A stretch of DNA of 64,000 bases, taken from assembly GCA_021779095.1 (NCBI GenBank), contig JAJYBI010000007.1, positions 1 to 64,000 on the forward strand. Reading direction: 5' to 3'. Position numbers and translations under genes: made by a program. The notes under the pieces were generated by a model. The model was not told the origin of the DNA, did no database searches, and worked only from the letters and a program-made list of their open reading frames with translations. This DNA is from Deltaproteobacteria bacterium (GTDB lineage Bacteria; Desulfobacterota; Desulfuromonadia; Geobacterales; JAJYBI01). Of this stretch, positions 1 through 9,275 are shown piece by piece; positions within the stretch are counted from its first letter, which is position 1, and the number at the start of each line of letters is the position of its first letter.

Positions 1-2982
1 AAGCCGCAGGGCGATGCGCGGTTTCCGGTCCGGCGGATTGGCGGCCATCGCCTGGGCGGCGTTCTTGAGCAGGTTCAGGAGCACCTGCTCGATCTCCACC
101 GCCACCACCGGCACCGGCGGCAGGGACGGCTCGAACTCCCGCACGATCCCGATGCTGCGGAAGTCGAACCTTTTTTTCAGGTCGTAGTCGTTGGCGGCCA
201 GCTCCACCGCCTGGTCCATCAGTTCGGGGAGCTGGACGGTCTGGACGACCGGGCTGCTCTGCCGGCTGAACTGGAGCATGTTGGTGACGATCCTGGTCGC
301 CCGGGTCGTGGCAATGCGGATGCTCTCGATGAACCGGTCGATCTGGCGGGTGGTGTAGTACCGCCGCAGACGCTCCAGGTCGATGCCGAGCTGTGCGGCC
401 GCCTCCCGGTTACCGGGGAGGTCCTCCCGCAGGCGGCGTTCGATGTTCTGGGCCGCCTGGCTGATGATGCCGAGGGGGTTGTTGATCTCGTGGGCCATGC
501 CGGCGGCGAGCCCCCCCACCGACATCATCTTCTCCGTCTGGATCATCAGCTCCTGCATGCGGGTCTCTTCGGTCACATCCTCGATCCGGACCACCGCCTC
601 CTCTCTGCCGCCGGTGATCAGCGGGTAGAGCATCAGGTCGTACACGCGCCGTTCGCCGTCCTTCAGGAGGGTCAGCCTGTTCAGCGATACCGGCAGCCGG
701 GCCGTGATCTGCGCCCGCAGCGACTCGATGCCGGGGAAGAAATCGGGGAGCAGTGCGTCGATCTGCCTGCCGATCGCCTGGTCCGTCGCGACCCCCGTGC
801 GGTGCGCGGCGACCCGGTTCCACTGGGTGACGGTCCCGTTGCGGTCCATCCCCACGAGGATCGCGGGCATGGAGTCGATGATGCTGGCCAGGTGGTCCCT
901 GATCCGCTGCAGCTCTTCCTCCGCCCGCTTCCGTTCCGAGATGTCGTGGACCACCGAGAGGATGCATCTTTCGCCGCCGAACACGACGGTCCGGGCGGAG
1001 TCGATGCAGGTGATGACGGTGCCGTCCCTGCGCCGGAGCCTAACCTCGAATTCGTCGACCTGGCCGGTAGTCGCCAGACGGACGATGAACCTCTGCCGAT
1101 CGGCCTGGTCCCCCCAGATGGAGAGTTCGGACGTGGTCCGGCCGAGCGATTCGTCACGGGTGTAGCCGAGCAGTCGGGTGTATGCCTCGTTCACCTCGAG
1201 GATCTTGCCGTCGGCGACCCGGGTGACGGCCATCAGGTCCGGGGAGGCGTGGAAGGCGGCGGAAAACTTCGCTTCGGACTGGCGCAGTTCCGTTATCGCC
1301 TGCAGCCTCTCGGTCCGGGCGCGCAGGACACTGATCCCGAACGCCAGGTTGCCGGCCAGCTCTTCCAGAAGCCGAACCTCGTCCGGAGTGAACGCATCCG
1401 GGAATGCGGAGTAGATGCAGAGAACACCGAAGCTGGCACCGCTTTCGTCCTTGAGCGGCAGGGCGATGCAGGAGCGGAAACCGCGCTCCAGGGCGCTGTC
1501 GCGCCACGGTTCCGCCAGAGGGTCGATGGTGAAATCCTGGATGGCTGAGCTCGTTCCGGTCCGGATGGCGATGCCGCTGGGGCCGCGCCCCCGTTCCGTG
1601 TCGGACCAGGTGAGCCCGGCCAGGGCGAGGTACCCCTCCTCGCCCCCGGCCCAGGCGACGGGACGGGTGGCCCGCTGTTCGTCGTTTTCGGTAAAACCCA
1701 CCCAGGCCATGCGGTAGCCGGCCTCGTCGCAGACGATGCGGCAGATGTTGTCGAGCAGGGTCTTTTCGTCCACCGCCCGCAAAAGGAGCTGGTTGCAGTT
1801 GCTGATGGCCCGCAGCTCCCGATTGAGGCCGCGCATCGCCTGCTCGGCGCGCTTCAGTTCGGTGATGTCGTGGAAGGTCGTAACCACCGCGTACGGCGCG
1901 GTCTCCCCGTCGGCGACAAGCGGCTGGGAGTTGATGGAGACCCAGACCAGACTGCCGTCCGGCCGGTGGATTCCCACGATGACATCGTATTGCGGCTTCC
2001 CCGTGCGCAGGGTGACCATGGCCGGCTGCTCTTCGGCGGGAAACGGACTGCCGTCCTCATGGATCGCGCTCCACGGCCGATCTTCCGGCAGCTGTTCCAG
2101 CATCTGTGCGGCCGTCCGTCCCACGATCCGTTCGGCCGCGGGGTTGACCGCGGTGATCTTGCCGCCGGCCGCCTGGAACACGACCCCACCCGCCGTGGCC
2201 ATGAAGAGCGAACGGTACATCGTCTCGCTTTCGTGCAGCAGTCTCTGTTCGTTTATCAACTGCTGCTCCGCGGCGTAGAGCCGCCGGGAGGCATAGTTCA
2301 GCGACTCGCACAGCTCCTCCATCTCGATGGACCGGTGCTCGACGGCGATCTGTTCCCCCTTGTGCTCATCGAGCCGCCGGGCGAACGACGAGAGCGCGCC
2401 GATTGCCCGTACCATGGGGCGCAGGGCGATGAGGATCAGGACGGCGCTCAGGATCACCCAGACGAGCGAGAGGAGGAGGCTGTGCACCCAGGTAGCGTGC
2501 TGTGCCTCGTGAATGGCGGACAGGTCGTAGGCGACCCGTACCCACCCCAGCAGATCGCCCGCCTCGACCGGCTGCCAGACGATCATGAGACCGTCGGTAA
2601 CGGTGACGGTCGCCGCGCGGAGACGTGGCGGAGTAATGCGGTCGACCACCTGATTGGCTCGGGGAGGTCGGCCCTGCTCGTGTACGATCTCCCCGAGGAG
2701 CATGCCGTCGGGACCGCTCACCTGGATCGTGCGGATGTCGGGGAGTTCCGCCGTCTTGAGGAGGTATGCCTCCAGTTCCGCGTAGTCCTCCAGCACGAGG
2801 TAGCGGGCGCAGTCCGTCGCAACGTTCGCGGTCAGGACCGCGGTGCTGGCGCGCATGGATGCGATGAGCCGGTCCGATTCGAGCCGGGCGGTTATCCAGC
2901 CGGAGAGCGCCCCGGTGACGAGCAGCATGGACGAGACGAGGAGCAGCAGGCGGGTCTTGAGGTGGAAGGCGCCACGGGACAT
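1..2982 (-). CDS. PAS/GAF sensor histidine kinase, C-terminus cut by the window edge
   Basis: Membrane sensor kinase that would autophosphorylate and pass phosphate to a response regulator not seen here. The 994 visible codons show an N-terminal membrane helix (about residues 10-30), a periplasmic stretch, a second helix near 165-185, several PAS domains, a GAF domain between the first two PAS modules, then HisKA with the phospho-accepting histidine in the motif MAHEINNPLG. The ATPase domain begins (N-box-like LLNLLKNAAQAM) and runs off the window. The ATG lies 1 nt past the stop of the PhnD-like remnant upstream, so the two once formed a coupled sensor pair. Family assignment is secure; the signal sensed is unknown. 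Confidence 0.9.
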   Translation of the reverse strand, partial: MSRGAFHLKTRLLLLVSSMLLVTGALSGWITARLESDRLIASMRASTAVLTANVATDCARYLVLEDYAELEAYLLKTAELPDIRTIQVSGPDGMLLGEIVHEQGRPPRANQVVDRITPPRLRAATVTVTDGLMIVWQPVEAGDLLGWVRVAYDLSAIHEAQHATWVHSLLLSLVWVILSAVLILIALRPMVRAIGALSSFARRLDEHKGEQIAVEHRSIEMEELCESLNYASRRLYAAEQQLINEQRLLHESETMYRSLFMATAGGVVFQAAGGKITAVNPAAERIVGRTAAQMLEQLPEDRPWSAIHEDGSPFPAEEQPAMVTLRTGKPQYDVIVGIHRPDGSLVWVSINSQPLVADGETAPYAVVTTFHDITELKRAEQAMRGLNRELRAISNCNQLLLRAVDEKTLLDNICRIVCDEAGYRMAWVGFTENDEQRATRPVAWAGGEEGYLALAGLTWSDTERGRGPSGIAIRTGTSSAIQDFTIDPLAEPWRDSALERGFRSCIALPLKDESGASFGVLCIYSAFPDAFTPDEVRLLEELAGNLAFGISVLRARTERLQAITELRQSEAKFSAAFHASPDLMAVTRVADGKILEVNEAYTRLLGYTRDESLGRTTSELSIWGDQADRQRFIVRLATTGQVDEFEVRLRRRDGTVITCIDSARTVVFGGERCILSVVHDISERKRAEEELQRIRDHLASIIDSMPAILVGMDRNGTVTQWNRVAAHRTGVATDQAIGRQIDALLPDFFPGIESLRAQITARLPVSLNRLTLLKDGERRVYDLMLYPLITGGREEAVVRIEDVTEETRMQELMIQTEKMMSVGGLAAGMAHEINNPLGIISQAAQNIERRLREDLPGNREAAAQLGIDLERLRRYYTTRQIDRFIESIRIATTRATRIVTNMLQFSRQSSPVVQTVQLPELMDQAVELAANDYDLKKRFDFRSIGIVREFEPSLPPVPVVAVEIEQVLLNLLKNAAQAMAANPPDRKPRIALRL

Positions 2983-2983
2983 G

Positions 2984-3247
2984 CTACTCCTCCCAGTGCG
3001 TGAAGTTGAGGATCTCTATCTCCTGCAGGGGACGGTAGTCCCGGTCGTGGTCCGCTGCGACCGGTGCCGCCATCCTGACGGCGGCAAGCCTTCTGCCGTC
3101 CACCGTTCCCGCCGTTCCGAGCACTACATCCGTCACCGCTTCCCGCACCTGCTGCGGCACGCGGGGATGGGCGCTTAACGTGTGGTGGGCGATCGGCGGG
3201 GATACGGCGATTGCACGCGGTCGATGGTGCCGGCGGCCGCTCCCCCG
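2984..3247 (-). pseudogene. Remnant of a PhnD-like periplasmic substrate-binding protein
   Basis: Only the C-terminal part of a phosphate/phosphonate-type binding protein survives. The frame ending at the TAG at 2984-2986 reads HTLSAHPRVPQQVREAV and ends in LNFTHWEE, typical of the end of such proteins. Upstream, near 3210-3245, the similar-looking GAAAGTIDRV lies in a different frame, so there is at least one frameshift, and everything before it is missing. The remnant abuts the stop codon of the SpoIIE gene within a few bases, suggesting a deletion joined them. Such binding proteins often sit next to sensor kinases as ligand-sensing partners, which is inference here. Confidence 0.6.
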
Positions 3248-3250
3248 GGG

Positions 3251-4369
3251 TTACAAAAGCCGGAATTCCAGCAGGGTGAGGTCGTCGTCCAGCCGTATGG
3301 CGTTGGAGTGGGCCAGGAGCGCCTCTTCCAGCGACCGCATTTCGATGCCGGCACGGGGATAGCCAAGGCTTTGCAGGATGCCGACAAGCCCGTCCGCTCC
3401 CAGCATGCGGCCGTCGGCGCTGTCGATCTCGATGGCGCCGTCGGTGAACATCAGCAGGGAGTCGCCCGCCTCGTACCGGAATTCCCCTTCATCGTATGCG
3501 GCACTGTCGATCATGCCGAACGGCAGTCCCGTCGCCGCGAACTGTCCGGCCTGGCCGTCGGGGCGGAACCGGACGATCGGCGGGCCGCCGGCCGAGGCGA
3601 AACGGATGGTCCGCGCGGCCACATCCAGTACGCCGCAGAGCGCCGTTGCGAATGATTCATCCCTGACGATCCGGCAGAGTTCCCGGTTCAGGGAGCGGGC
3701 AAACCGTGCCGGCTGGTCCAGTTCGTGGCAGTACCGGCACCAGAGCGAACTCAGGTGCATGGTGTGGAGGGCGGCGGCGACGCCGTGACCCATGACGTCG
3801 GCCAGGAAGAAGGCGTACCGGTCGGCGTCGAGCCGGCGGATGGCGAAATAGTCGCCGCCGATCATGTCGTGCGGGCGGTAAAAGGGGTTGAACCTGATCC
3901 GGTCATCGACCGGTTGATCGTGTTCCATGGAAAGGGACTGGATGCGCTCGGCCCGTTCCAGGTTCGCGTAGGCCTCCGAGAAGTCGTGGAACGTCTCCAC
4001 GCCGCCGATCACCTCACCGTTGCCGTCGTGGAGCGGTGCAACCGAAACGGTCATCGGGATGCGCTGTCCCGTTCTGGTCCGTCCGAAGACGATGACCGGA
4101 GAGGCGCTCGCCTGGCCGGTGACCATGCAGCGGTACAGGGGGCAGAACTCTTCGCCGCAGAGGTGGCGGCCGTCCTTGTCCACATGCTGGAGGATATCGT
4201 CCATGCACCGGCGTCCGAGTATCTCCTCCGCACTCCAGCCGGTAATCCGTTCCGCCGCCTTGCTCCAGTAGGTGATCCGGCGTTCCAGGTTGCAGACGTA
4301 GAGCCCGTCGTTCAGGGAATCCAGGATGGTCCCCGTGAGCGGGTGTGACTTCAGTGCACGGTCGGCCAT
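3251..4369 (-). CDS. PAS domain SpoIIE-type serine phosphatase (PP2C)
   Basis: Predicted cytoplasmic protein phosphatase of the RsbU/SpoIIE type, which removes phosphate from STAS-domain anti-sigma antagonists. A PAS domain occupies roughly residues 10-130; the PP2C domain follows, with metal-binding motifs GGDYFAI, ADVMGHG, MFTDGAIE and the final DDDLTLLEF. The ATG at 4369 is chosen because AAAGGAGGTG lies just upstream; a longer reading to 4417 would lack this site. The gene ends only a few bases from the decayed PhnD-like sequence. Its substrate is unknown; the STAS protein at 31481-31819 is a possible but unproven partner. Confidence 0.87.
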   Translation of the reverse strand: MADRALKSHPLTGTILDSLNDGLYVCNLERRITYWSKAAERITGWSAEEILGRRCMDDILQHVDKDGRHLCGEEFCPLYRCMVTGQASASPVIVFGRTRTGQRIPMTVSVAPLHDGNGEVIGGVETFHDFSEAYANLERAERIQSLSMEHDQPVDDRIRFNPFYRPHDMIGGDYFAIRRLDADRYAFFLADVMGHGVAAALHTMHLSSLWCRYCHELDQPARFARSLNRELCRIVRDESFATALCGVLDVAARTIRFASAGGPPIVRFRPDGQAGQFAATGLPFGMIDSAAYDEGEFRYEAGDSLLMFTDGAIEIDSADGRMLGADGLVGILQSLGYPRAGIEMRSLEEALLAHSNAIRLDDDLTLLEFRLL

Positions 4370-4647
4370 GGTGCACCTCCTTTCGGAAAGCGTACGTGTC
4401 ACCCATTGTCTCGTCAAGTGCGCGGAAAGCGAAAAAAGGTCGGAATCGGACCGTCCGGTACCGCGTCGGCACCCGCTGGCTGACGGTCCGTTCCGTATCC
4501 CCTCCTTGCCGGGTGTATGCGCATCGCCTCCGTCGGTGGTTCAATAATGCCCTTGCCATCTCATTAAGACGTTCGATATTATATCCGCTAACCTACTGAA
4601 AAGGACCCGCTCCCATCGTCAGTCTCAAGTCAAAACTCTCCATCGCC

Positions 4648-7600
4648 ATGGCGGTTCTCGTCGCGCTGTTCCTGTCGCTCGTACTGTTTTCCGGCCTTTC
4701 GTTCTTCGAACACCAGCTGAAGGGGTCCATATCCCGCCAGCAGCAGCTGCTGGTCACGGCGATGGCCGGCGAGCTCGACGGAAAGATCGCCTCGTTCCAC
4801 GACCGGGTCATCAACCTGGCGGGGATGGTGACGCCGGAGATGCTTGCCGATCGGCAGGGTGCCCGGCAGTTCCTGGCGTCGCATGACGATTCCCGTCTCG
4901 TATTCGACGACGGTTTCTTCATCATGCTCCCGTCGGGCCGCCTCCTTGCCGGAGCCCTGGGACGACCGGACGAGACCTTCAGTGACTCCGCCTGCAGCGA
5001 CGCCATCCGCACGACCTTTACGAAGGGGAGGCCGGTCATCTCCGAGCCGTGCTTCTCTACCCGGCACCGGGACAACCCGGTCTGCATGTTCACCGCGCCC
5101 GTTCGCGACGGTAAGGGGCGGGTCGTGGCGGTCCTCGGTGGGAGCGTCGATCTGATGCGGTCGAACGTGTTCGGCGCCCTGGCCGATACGCGGATCGGCA
5201 GGACCGGCTACTTTACCCTGTACAACGCCCAGGGAAAGCTTCTCATCTCGCCCCGCCGGAGCAAGGGGAGCGCTGCCGACGGCACTGTCACCGACCTGCT
5301 TGCTCCCCGGTCGTCGACCGGCTTCATCGGGTCGATGGAGACCGTCACGCCCCGCGGAATTCCGATGGTCGTCTCCTGCGGCCGCCTGCAGTCCACCGGC
5401 TGGGTGCTTGCGGCCAATTACCCCCGGTCCGAGGCGTATGCCTCCCTGACCCGCGCCTGGCGGACAGTTCTTCTGGCGTTCCCGGTGATCCTTGTCCTGT
5501 TCGTCGCCGCCGCCTGGTACATCATGTCGGTCCTGACCCGGCCGCTCGTCGCCTTCACCGAACATGTGCGGGGGGTATCCGACGGCCCCGGCGGCGTCTG
5601 CCGCCCGATCGACATCGTGTCGAACGACGAGATCGGGGCGCTCGCCGCCGCCTTCAACCAGATGCTCGACCGGCTGGACGGGAAAAGCCGGACGGTGCGC
5701 GAACAGGTCCACTTCCTCCAGGAGCTGATCGATGCGCTTCCCAATCCGATGTTCTTCAAGGATGCGGCGGGGATCTACCAGGGGTGCAATGCGGCGTTCG
5801 AGCGGTATATCGGCATGGGCCGGGAGGAGATCGCCGGCAAGGGGGTGTATGATCTGGCCCCCCGGGAGCTGGCCGATGTGTACTACCGGGCCGATCGGGA
5901 GCTGTTCGAGCGCGGTGGCGTGCAGAGCTACGAGGCGACGACCCGCTACGCCGACGGGACCCTCCGGGATGTCCTGTTCTACAAGGCGACCTACAGTGCG
6001 GCGGACGGTACGCCGGGAGGGCTGGTGGGGACGTTTTTCGACATCACCGACCGGAAGCGGGCCGAGGCGGAACTGGCCCATCAGAAGGAGTTCTCCGAGA
6101 CCCTCGTCCAGAATACGACCATTCCCACCTTCGTGCTGGATACGAACCACCGGGTGCTCATCTGGAACCGGGCGTGCGAGAAATTGACCGGCGTGCCGGC
6201 GTCGGAGATGGTGGGGACGGCGGATACCTGGCGTGCGTTCTACCCGGTGAATCGCCCCTGTCTGGCCGATATCGTCATCGATGGCGATGCTGCCGCGCTG
6301 GACAGGTACTACCGCCTCTCCGGCACCTCCGAACTGGTTCCCGACGGCGTCTGTTCGGAGGGGTGGTTTTCCCGGCAGGCGGGAAGGGACCGGTACCTGC
6401 TGATCACTGCGGCACCGATCCGCAACGGTGGCGGCGAGCTGATCGGGGCGATCCAGACGCTGGAGGATATCACCGACCGCAAGCGGACCGAGGAACAGCT
6501 GCGCAAGCTCTCCCAGGCGGTGGAGCAGAGCCCGGCGACGGTGGTCATCACCGACGTGATGGGGAACATCGAGTACGTCAACCGGAAGTTCACCCAGACG
6601 ACCGGGTATTCCCCGGACGAAGTGCTGGGGCAGAACCCCCGCATCCTCAAGGGGGGCGACAAGCCGCAGGCATACTACCGCAAGATGTGGGAGACGCTCC
6701 GCTCCGGCTACGAATGGCACGGCGAGTTCCTCAACCGGAAGAAGAACGGCGAGCTGTTCTGGGAGAACGCGCTCATCGCCCCGATGAAAAACGCCGCCGG
6801 GGCGATCACCCACTATATCGCCTCCAAGGAGGAGATCTCCGAGCGCAAGCAGTCGCAGGAGGAGATGAAGGGCACGCTCTCCCTGCTGAACGCCGCCCTG
6901 GAGTCCACGGCCGACGGCATCCTCGTGCGGAACCTGTCCGGCGAGACGGTCATCTTCAACCGGCGGTTCACGGAGATGTGGCGGTTTACCGACTCCGTGC
7001 TCGCCAGCCGGGACGACAAGCAGATGCGGGTGTCGGTCCTCGACCAGCTGAAGGATCCGGCACGCTTCATCGAATTGACCGAAAAGGCATACCTGAAACC
7101 CGACGACGAGACCCGCGACATCCTGGAGTTCCGGGACGGCAGGGTGTTCGAACGGGTATCGCGTCCGCAGGTCGTGGAGAACGAGATCGTCGGCAGGGTG
7201 ATCAGCTATCGCGACATTACCGAACACTGCATACTTGAACAGCAGCTCCGCCAGGCCCAGAAGATGGAGGCGATCGGCACGCTGTCCGGCGGCATCGCCC
7301 ACGATTTCAACAACATCCTGACGGCGATCATCGGATACGCCAACCTGATACAGATGAAACTGGAGACGTCGGACCCGCTGCAGCACTTCTTGAGCCAGCT
7401 CATCGCCGCCGCGGACCGCGCCTCGAGCCTGACGAAGAGCCTCCTCGCCTACAGCAGGAAGCAGCCGATCCACCCGGTGCCGGTCGATGTCAACGGTATC
7501 GTGAAGAAGGTGGACCGGCTCCTGTCGCGGCTCATCGGCGAGGATATCGACCTGGTGACCGCGCTTGCCGGCGGTGCAATGACCGTTCTCGCCGACGGCG

Positions 7601-8388
7601 TCCAGATCGAGCAGATCCTGATGAATCTCGCCACCAACGCGCGGGACGCGCTCCTGGAGGGGGGGCGGCTCACCATCGAGACGGAGATGGTATCGCTGGA
7701 CGACGAATTCATCAGGCGTCACGGGTACGGTACGGTGGGGCGTTATGCGTTGATCTCCGTCTCCGATACCGGTTGCGGCATGGACCGGGAGACGGTGGAG
7801 CGGATCTTCGAGCCGTTCTTTACCACAAAGGAGGTGGGGAAGGGGACCGGTCTGGGCCTCTCCATCGTGTACGGGATCGTGACGCAGCACAACGGATTTG
7901 TGGATGTTACCAGCGAGCCGGGCGTCGGCACGACGTTCCACATCTACCTCCCGCTCATCGAGCAGAAACCGGCGGAGCCGCCGGTGGCGGCCGCCGCCGC
8001 GCCGCAGGTCCGGGGGAGCGAGACCATCCTCGTCGTCGAGGACAACCGCGACGTCAGGACTCTCGTCGGCCGCATCCTCACCGAATACGGCTACCGGGTC
8101 ATCGAGGCGGTGGACGGGGCGGACGGGGTGGCGAGGTTCCGGCAGCACCGGGACGAGGTGGACCTCCTGATCCTCGACGTCATCATGCCGAAGAAGAACG
8201 GCCGGCAGGTGTACGACGAGATCAGGCAGCTGCGCAGCGGGGTGAAGGTCATCTTCACCAGCGGCTACACCGCCGAGATCATCGACAGCCGCGGGGTGCA
8301 GGACGAGGGACTCCATTTCCTCCAGAAGCCGCTGGTGCCGTACCAGCTCCTGGCGAAGATCAGGCAGGTCATCGATGGGCAGGTGTGA
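4648..8388 (+). CDS. Hybrid sensor histidine kinase (Cache-HAMP-PAS4-HisKA-HATPase-REC)
   Basis: Large membrane sensor of about 1,246 residues. In order: membrane helix 1 (1-22), a Cache-like periplasmic sensor (about 30-265), helix 2 (about 272-295), HAMP, four PAS domains (about 355-865), HisKA with His885 in GGIAHDFNNIL, an ATPase domain with DTGCGMD and GTGLGLS, and a C-terminal receiver with Asp1177 in LLILDVIMPKK. The first ATG is at 4648, but the in-frame codons from 4615 encode a natural-looking positively charged lead-in (SLKSKLSIA) behind an AAAAGGA site with no ATG, GTG or TTG, so the true start may be an ATC codon or the bases may be wrong. A terminator follows. Confidence 0.93.
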   Translation: MAVLVALFLSLVLFSGLSFFEHQLKGSISRQQQLLVTAMAGELDGKIASFHDRVINLAGMVTPEMLADRQGARQFLASHDDSRLVFDDGFFIMLPSGRLLAGALGRPDETFSDSACSDAIRTTFTKGRPVISEPCFSTRHRDNPVCMFTAPVRDGKGRVVAVLGGSVDLMRSNVFGALADTRIGRTGYFTLYNAQGKLLISPRRSKGSAADGTVTDLLAPRSSTGFIGSMETVTPRGIPMVVSCGRLQSTGWVLAANYPRSEAYASLTRAWRTVLLAFPVILVLFVAAAWYIMSVLTRPLVAFTEHVRGVSDGPGGVCRPIDIVSNDEIGALAAAFNQMLDRLDGKSRTVREQVHFLQELIDALPNPMFFKDAAGIYQGCNAAFERYIGMGREEIAGKGVYDLAPRELADVYYRADRELFERGGVQSYEATTRYADGTLRDVLFYKATYSAADGTPGGLVGTFFDITDRKRAEAELAHQKEFSETLVQNTTIPTFVLDTNHRVLIWNRACEKLTGVPASEMVGTADTWRAFYPVNRPCLADIVIDGDAAALDRYYRLSGTSELVPDGVCSEGWFSRQAGRDRYLLITAAPIRNGGGELIGAIQTLEDITDRKRTEEQLRKLSQAVEQSPATVVITDVMGNIEYVNRKFTQTTGYSPDEVLGQNPRILKGGDKPQAYYRKMWETLRSGYEWHGEFLNRKKNGELFWENALIAPMKNAAGAITHYIASKEEISERKQSQEEMKGTLSLLNAALESTADGILVRNLSGETVIFNRRFTEMWRFTDSVLASRDDKQMRVSVLDQLKDPARFIELTEKAYLKPDDETRDILEFRDGRVFERVSRPQVVENEIVGRVISYRDITEHCILEQQLRQAQKMEAIGTLSGGIAHDFNNILTAIIGYANLIQMKLETSDPLQHFLSQLIAAADRASSLTKSLLAYSRKQPIHPVPVDVNGIVKKVDRLLSRLIGEDIDLVTALAGGAMTVLADGVQIEQILMNLATNARDALLEGGRLTIETEMVSLDDEFIRRHGYGTVGRYALISVSDTGCGMDRETVERIFEPFFTTKEVGKGTGLGLSIVYGIVTQHNGFVDVTSEPGVGTTFHIYLPLIEQKPAEPPVAAAAAPQVRGSETILVVEDNRDVRTLVGRILTEYGYRVIEAVDGADGVARFRQHRDEVDLLILDVIMPKKNGRQVYDEIRQLRSGVKVIFTSGYTAEIIDSRGVQDEGLHFLQKPLVPYQLLAKIRQVIDGQV

Positions 8389-8513
8389 TACGTGAATTCC
8401 GCTCACGGTAAAAGCGGCGGCGCGTGCAGGTGACTGTGTTTGCCGGCAATGCCGGCCGTGGTGCGTGCAGGCGTGTGCAGGCACGGAACGGACGGATGGG
8501 TGCCGTGACGAGG

Positions 8514-8542
8514 GAGGGGTGGGAGACCGCCCCTCTTTTTTT
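8514..8542 (+). terminator. Rho-independent terminator after the hybrid kinase
   Basis: A 9-bp stem (GAGGGGTGG pairing with CCGCCCCTC, one G-U pair) with a GAGA tetraloop runs straight into seven Ts. It lies 125 nt after the hybrid kinase stop. The rest of 8389-8750 holds no gene that I can see. Confidence 0.75.
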
Positions 8543-8595
8543 GACTGCATTCACTGCGTAGCGGTCAACCGATCTCTTTATTCGGAACCTGAGTC

Positions 8596-8624
8596 TTGAC
8601 GCACGTGCCGGGAGCAGTTATACA
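8596..8624 (+). promoter_or_regulatory. Sigma-70-type promoter for the V4R-GGDEF pair
   Basis: TTGACG and TATACA are separated by 17 bp, a close match to the housekeeping consensus, about 125 nt ahead of the V4R gene. Prediction from sequence only. Confidence 0.55.
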
Positions 8625-8750
8625 GTGATTCATTAAGGAGCGGCTTCCGTGGCAATTCCCGGAGTGACACGTTCCGATACTTCGGGTCAATATTCCGGGA
8701 TTACTGAAGATGTGCATGGATGGCGCGATGAGTGATGCAGGGGATGCACT

Positions 8751-9275
8751 ATGACGGCGGAGCGCAGATATGAATTTTCCTGGGACCTTATCGGGGATAT
8801 CCAGGGGGGACGACCCCACCTCGGGACCGCCGCGCGGCTCGAGGTGTACCGTCTCATGCAGTTCTGCTTCCGGGACGTCGTCGAGCAGGAGTACGGGACG
8901 GAGGCGGCCGATACCCTCTTCTACAGGGCGGGATTCCTTGCCGGCCGGCATTTCTACCGGAACCTGGTGGGGGAGCCGGCCGATTTCGGCGAGTTCCTGG
9001 GGGTGGTACAGTCGCTCCTCCGGGAGCTGCAGATCGGCATACTCCGCATCGAGGAGGCCGATCTGGAGGCCGGCCGGATCGTTCTGACCGTGGCGGAGGA
9101 TCTTGACTGTTCCGGCCTGCCGGTAGACGGCCACGAGATCTGTTCCTACGATGAAGGGTTCATCGCGGCCCTGTTCGAGGGGTACACCGGCAGGAAGTTC
9201 CAGGTGAGGGAAGTCGACTGCTGGTGTACCGGCGACCGCGTCTGCCGGTTCGTTGCCCAGGCCGAAGCGGAGTAA
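8751..9275 (+). CDS. V4R domain protein
   Basis: A 174-residue protein that is essentially one V4R (4-vinyl reductase) domain, a small-molecule-binding fold. It ends with the characteristic cysteine-bearing stretch DCWCTGDRVCRF. It has no catalytic or DNA-binding partner domain of its own. The stop codon overlaps the start of the diguanylate cyclase gene (TAATG), so the two are probably translated together and the V4R protein may act as its ligand-sensing partner (inference). Confidence 0.8.
   Translation: MTAERRYEFSWDLIGDIQGGRPHLGTAARLEVYRLMQFCFRDVVEQEYGTEAADTLFYRAGFLAGRHFYRNLVGEPADFGEFLGVVQSLLRELQIGILRIEEADLEAGRIVLTVAEDLDCSGLPVDGHEICSYDEGFIAALFEGYTGRKFQVREVDCWCTGDRVCRFVAQAEAE

Noticed and set aside
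4630..8550. A 1,306-codon open frame antisense to the hybrid kinase
   Set aside because: It mirrors the high-GC codon pattern of the real gene, has low-complexity His/Arg/Asp/Val composition and no domain.
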